Below, piece after piece: positions 60,941 to 64,000 of a stretch of 64,000 nt of DNA; positions within the stretch are counted from its first letter, which is position 1; the number at the start of each line of letters is the position of its first letter. Below the pieces are notes generated by a model. The model was not told the origin of the DNA and did no database searches. It saw only the letters and a program-made list of their open reading frames with translations. Source of the stretch: JAJZAM01 sp027391075 (GTDB lineage: Bacteria; Actinomycetota; Acidimicrobiia; Acidimicrobiales; Palsa-688); assembly GCA_027391075.1 (NCBI GenBank), contig DAHYHI010000126.1, positions 5,913 through 69,912 on the forward strand. Direction: 5' to 3'. The position numbers and the translations under genes are program-made.

Positions 60941-61579
60941 TCAGGCCACGCCAGCGGCCTGCGGCAGCAGAGCCAGATCTCTGGTCGTGATTACCTCGTC
61001 GATCACCCCGTAAGCCTGCGCTTCGGCAGCGCTCATGATGAAATCTCGGTCCGTGTCAGCGGCGATCCTCTCCACTTCCTGGCCGGTATCGCCAGCGAGC
61101 ATTTCGTTAAGCAGGTCCCGCATTCGCAGGATCTCCTTGGCTTGGATCTCGATGTCAGCCGCTTGACCCGCCGCCCCACCGTAGGGCTGGTGTATGAGGA
61201 TTCGGGCGTGGGGCAAGGCGTAGCGCTTACCCTTCGTTCCCCCGGCGAGTATCACCGCTGCAGCAGAAGCAGCCTGGCCGTAACAGAATGTAGAGATGTC
61301 GTTCTTGACGAACTTCATGGTGTCATAGATTGCGAAGAGCGCTGTTATGTCGCCCCCGGGGGAGTTTATGTAGAGGCTGATGTCCTTGTCGGCATTTTTG
61401 TACTCAAGGTAGAGCATCTGAGCACACACGGCGTTAGCCACGTAATCGTCGATCGGCGTCCCCAAGAAGACGATATTTTCTTCAAGCATCCGTGAGAACA
61501 GGTCGTAGCTCTTCTCCCCACGGTTGGTCTGTTCGAAGACACCCGGAATGTGATATTGCGCTACGGGTCGGATCGTCAC
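60941..61579 (-). CDS. clpP: ATP-dependent Clp protease proteolytic subunit
   Basis: A 212-residue ClpP with Ser105 (CYGQAASAAAVI), His130 (HARILIHQP) and a catalytic Asp in the ADTDRDF segment. Actinobacteria usually carry two tandem clpP genes; only one is here, next to tig and clpX. The GTG overlaps the tig stop by four bases (GTGA), and GAGGAGAA ahead acts as ribosome site. Confidence 0.96.
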   Translation of the reverse strand: MTIRPVAQYHIPGVFEQTNRGEKSYDLFSRMLEENIVFLGTPIDDYVANAVCAQMLYLEYKNADKDISLYINSPGGDITALFAIYDTMKFVKNDISTFCYGQAASAAAVILAGGTKGKRYALPHARILIHQPYGGAAGQAADIEIQAKEILRMRDLLNEMLAGDTGQEVERIAADTDRDFIMSAAEAQAYGVIDEVITTRDLALLPQAAGVA

Positions 61580-63063
61580 TGCACGTTCTCCTCGTCTTCG
61601 TCGCCGGCCGGTGCCGGCTCTCCCATGCCACTAGAAGCGGCCTCACCCGCCGTGGCCACGCCAGTCGCCTCGTCTAGCGGAACTTCTGGCGTCGCGCCTC
61701 CGTGTTCATCCTCTGAGCTTACGCCACTGTCGGGCTCAGCGGTCGATCCCGACGAGGGATCCGACTCCAGCAGGGACCGATCGACGGGGTTGCCGTCCTT
61801 GTCCACGATCTCCACGTGTTCGAGGAGCCAGTCCAAAGCGTGAGTCTTCTTCCAGTCGGCCCGAACGGCAGGAAGCTGGCCGCCTGCCTCCAGATCGGCA
61901 CGGACCCGGCTCGACTCCATCCCGTAGACGCGGGCTAGGCGCTCGAACTCTGTCTCCATGTCCTGCTCGGAGGGCTCCAGGCCTAGGCTCTCCGCTACCG
62001 CCCGCAGAGCTAGGTCGGCCTTGACCGACGGAACCGCCTGGCCAGCGAAGCCGGCAACTAGCTCCTCGGGAGTTTGGCCTGTCGCCTCAAGGTAATCGTC
62101 GATCGTCGCTCGCTGAGCCTCAAGGCGGTGCCCCAAGTCGTGGATCTGACGCTGGACCTCCGAGTCGACCATAGCTTTGGGCACCTCGTCGGTAACCAAC
62201 TCGATGAGCGCCTCTAGAACGGCATTCCGCAGCGCCACCGAGGCCTGAGCCCGCTTGACCATGGCCATCCGCTGCGCCAGGTCGGCGCGTAACTCGCCGA
62301 CCGTGTCGAACTCGGAAGCTTCCGACGCCCATTCGTCTGTGAGCTCGGGCAGGCGCCTGGACTTGACCTCTTTGACGACTAGCCTGACTGTGACGGCTCC
62401 CTCCCCCGGCACCTCGGCGGGGAACTCGAGCTCGTCGCCCTCACTGGCACCTTCGAGGTGCTCGTCGAACTCGACTAAGACGGACGCTGAGCCCACCTCG
62501 TAGAGGAAGTCGTCCGCCGACAGGGCCGACACTGAGGCTCCGTCACGCTCGGCGGTAACGTCAACAGTGACAAAGTCGCCCTTTTCTGCGGGCCGGCCGG
62601 CCGGCTCAAGCTCGCCGAAGCGTGCCCGCATCCGGTCGACCTGGGCGTCGACGTCGGACTCGCTGACCACTGGGCTCGGGATCTCCACCCGCAGTCCTTC
62701 GTAGCCGGCGAGGCTGATACGGGGTCGGACCTCGACGACCGCCTCGAAGGCAACAGGGCCCGACCCCTCGCCTGACGTTACCTCCAAGTCAGGAGGGGCG
62801 ATGACGTCTATCTCGTTCTCGTAGATCGCCTTTGCGTAATAATCCGGGAGGGCGTCCCTGATTGCCTCGGCACGTCCGGACTCTTTGCCTAGGCGCGCTT
62901 CGAGGATCCTGCGCGGTGCCTTGCCCGGCCGGAACCCAGGTATGCGAACCTCCCTGGCGATCTTGCGGAAGGCGGCGTCGATGTCTTTCTCGAACTCCTC
63001 CTCATCGAGCTCGACCGACAACTTGACCTTGTTGTCCTCTAGGGTTTCGACCACTGCTTTCAT
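61576..63063 (-). CDS. tig: trigger factor
   Basis: A 495-residue ribosome-bound chaperone: the signature GFRPGKAP at 43-50, a PPIase domain near 150-240 and a helical C-terminal domain. The last 60 residues are Glu/Asp/Ser-rich and disordered, longer than in E. coli. It is the first gene of the tig-clpP-clpX operon. TAGACT lies 11 bases before the ATG, so the leader is very short. Confidence 0.95.
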   Translation of the reverse strand: MKAVVETLEDNKVKLSVELDEEEFEKDIDAAFRKIAREVRIPGFRPGKAPRRILEARLGKESGRAEAIRDALPDYYAKAIYENEIDVIAPPDLEVTSGEGSGPVAFEAVVEVRPRISLAGYEGLRVEIPSPVVSESDVDAQVDRMRARFGELEPAGRPAEKGDFVTVDVTAERDGASVSALSADDFLYEVGSASVLVEFDEHLEGASEGDELEFPAEVPGEGAVTVRLVVKEVKSRRLPELTDEWASEASEFDTVGELRADLAQRMAMVKRAQASVALRNAVLEALIELVTDEVPKAMVDSEVQRQIHDLGHRLEAQRATIDDYLEATGQTPEELVAGFAGQAVPSVKADLALRAVAESLGLEPSEQDMETEFERLARVYGMESSRVRADLEAGGQLPAVRADWKKTHALDWLLEHVEIVDKDGNPVDRSLLESDPSSGSTAEPDSGVSSEDEHGGATPEVPLDEATGVATAGEAASSGMGEPAPAGDEDEENVQ

Positions 63064-63201
63064 ATAGGTGTCACAGTCTAGGAGCCAGAACGGACCTTGT
63101 GCCCCACTGCGAGCAGCGGATCACCGAACCAGCCAAAAAATCCCGAGTTTCCCGACCCGCACACGAAGAGGTTCCGTGTCGCCTAGCGTAGTAGCGACGA
63201 C

Positions 63202-63273
63202 CGGGGAGTAGCGCAGTGGTAGCGCGCCTGCTTTGGGAGCAGGAGGTCGGGGGTTCGAGACCCCCCTCCCCGA
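63202..63273 (+). tRNA. tRNA-Pro (UGG anticodon)
   Basis: A complete cloverleaf: acceptor CGGGGAG with CTCCCCG, D stem GCGC/GCGC, anticodon stem CCTGC/GCAGG with loop TTTGGGA (anticodon TGG at 63234-63236), variable AGGTC and T stem GGGGG/CCCCC. C1-G72 is typical of proline tRNA. No CCA is encoded. It is the likely chromosomal target of the element whose start lies to the right. Confidence 0.95.
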
Positions 63274-63312
63274 CTGGTCAGGGGCCATATTTGCCCTTCG
63301 AGCGCTCTTCCT

Positions 63313-63367
63313 TGTCAACCATTTGTCAACGAAACCGCTGTCGGGCGAGATGGTTGACATCGTTGAC
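63313..63367. repeat. GTCAAC/GTTGAC repeat cluster beside the tRNA
   Basis: Two GTCAAC copies (63315, 63325) and two GTTGAC copies (63354, 63362) sit in opposing direction; TGTCAACCAT (63313-63322) and ATGGTTGACA (63350-63359) are perfect 10-base inverted arms. Placed 40 bases after the tRNA 3' end, this could be a recombinase arm site or an operator. Confidence 0.5.
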
Positions 63368-63503
63368 ATCGTGCACGAGGGACCGTCAGCGCAGCGGGTA
63401 AGGCTGTCGGTTCGATCGACGCGTAGGACAGCGGGACTCCTCGAAGCGCGAGTCGTTGCGGGCGTCGTAACCGGCTGGTACCATCCCGGCCCAAACATAA
63501 GGT

Positions 63504-63534
63504 GAGCCCGGCACAGCGCTAACTGTCCGGGCTC
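63504..63534. other. stable hairpin before the TnpC-like gene
   Basis: GAGCCCGG and CCGGGCTC are perfect 8-base arms; ACAG and CTGT extend the stem inside a small bulge. It is 22 bases before the next start codon and has no T-run, so it may regulate that gene or end transcription of the tRNA weakly. Confidence 0.5.
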
Positions 63535-63556
63535 TGGCCACCAGGAAAGGGACCTG

Positions 63557-64000
63557 ATGACAGAGAAGAGGGTAGTGGACGCGCAGCGGCCGGCTTCGGG
63601 CCGCCGGATGGTGCGGGCTTCTGAGCGGGTGATCCGAGTTCGCCTAGCGTGCGAGGCTTTGGTCGCTGAGGGTAAGCCGTTCCGGTTCGCCGACGTCGCT
63701 ACCAGGGCGGAGATGGCCGCGTCGACGTTGTTCCGTTACCCGGAGTTGCAGGAGATCGTGAACAAGGCGCGTGTCGCCGCTTCCGAGCGCGCTGCGGCGG
63801 AGGCTGCGTTCGCTTCGAGGCTTCGTGCGGTCAGGTCCGTCGACGCCGACGAGGAGGACCTCGATGAGTTCAGGCTGGTCGAGCGAGGGGAGTTGCCGGG
63901 CCCCGACGAGCTGAGTGTTGCCGAACGGGCGGGACGCTACGTGTCCGGCCGGGTGCATAGGGGTGAGTTGTCCTCGGACAGCGGCAAGGTCGCTGAAACC
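63557..64000 (+). CDS. DUF6262/TnpC-like protein of a Tn554-type element (runs off the window)
   Basis: The first 148 codons only. ALVAEGKPFRFADVATRAEM and ASTLFRYPELQEIV resemble the helix-turn-helix of DUF6262 (TnpC) proteins encoded with the tyrosine recombinases TnpA and TnpB of Tn554-like elements. A Glu-rich stretch follows. GAAAGGGA before the ATG is a ribosome site. The recombinases are not in the window and would lie to the right if present. A TetR-like reading is possible but less good. Confidence 0.5.
   Translation, partial: MTEKRVVDAQRPASGRRMVRASERVIRVRLACEALVAEGKPFRFADVATRAEMAASTLFRYPELQEIVNKARVAASERAAAEAAFASRLRAVRSVDADEEDLDEFRLVERGELPGPDELSVAERAGRYVSGRVHRGELSSDSGKVAET

Noticed and set aside
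63233..63505. A 90-codon open frame overlapping tRNA-Pro
   Set aside because: It begins in the tRNA and has no ribosome site or known domain, so it is an artefact of the tRNA sequence.
1..64000. CRISPR arrays, rRNA genes or insertion sequences
   Set aside because: No regular spacer-repeat pattern, rRNA or transposase was seen apart from the TnpC-like gene at the right edge.

Overview
The window is high-GC, gene-dense bacterial DNA. It suggests an actinobacterium: two WhiB iron-sulfur regulators, a DUF2342/F420-associated zinc protease, a class E-type sortase, UPF0182, class II DAHP synthase and a DivIVA-domain protein. MreBCD-RodA, a second MreB and the general gene style point to an Acidimicrobiia-like lineage. 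That placement is inference. There is no rRNA, no CRISPR array and no complete mobile element.

Layout. At 1-11.3 kb: the start of a YceI gene beside an 18-bp palindrome, an SRPBCC-SDR fusion, an AadA-like nucleotidyltransferase with altered catalytic residues, an acyl-CoA dehydrogenase, UPF0182, a DivIVA protein with a phage MuF-like tail, a PDZ/Lon-type protease, and a tiny membrane protein coupled to a HEAT-repeat protein. At 11.4-20.3 kb: a tyrosine phosphatase, a second mreB overlapping a small membrane protein and moaE, an HtrA-like protein lacking its triad, an epimerase, the zinc protease, a basic disordered protein, a sortase and a NUDIX enzyme. At 20.3-28.6 kb: ppk1, leuA with a complete leucine attenuator, two zinc-ribbon AIM24 paralogues, two whiB genes, tatA and a formiminotransferase. 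At 28.7-35.6 kb: two TrkA proteins, a MoxR/VWA pair, and rsfS and nadD. At 35.7-48.4 kb: aroG, a sirohaem reductase with an operator-promoter, a secreted glucosaminidase, a zinc-ribbon SPFH protein, a second MoxR/VWA pair, proA, pspA and gnd.

The last third is a housekeeping block, all on the minus strand: tig-clpP-clpX-folC-ndk-mreB-mreC-mreD-rodA-rne-rplU-rpmA-obg-proB. It is followed at 63.2 kb by tRNA-Pro(UGG), repeats, and the start of a gene resembling DUF6262/TnpC of Tn554-type elements, so an integrated element may begin at the right edge.

Two themes recur. Many genes lack a Shine-Dalgarno sequence and instead have a TAnnnT box 6-9 bases before the start codon, the expected signature of leaderless transcripts; this was used to choose several starts. 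The order rplU-rpmA-obg-proB-proA-nadD-rsfS is kept in sequence and orientation but split by two insertions, one of about 2.8 kb and one of about 8.8 kb. Nothing here is a proven new system. The most distinctive items are the DivIVA-MuF fusion, the leaderless leucine attenuator, the triad-less HtrA-like protein and the operator over the reductase promoter.
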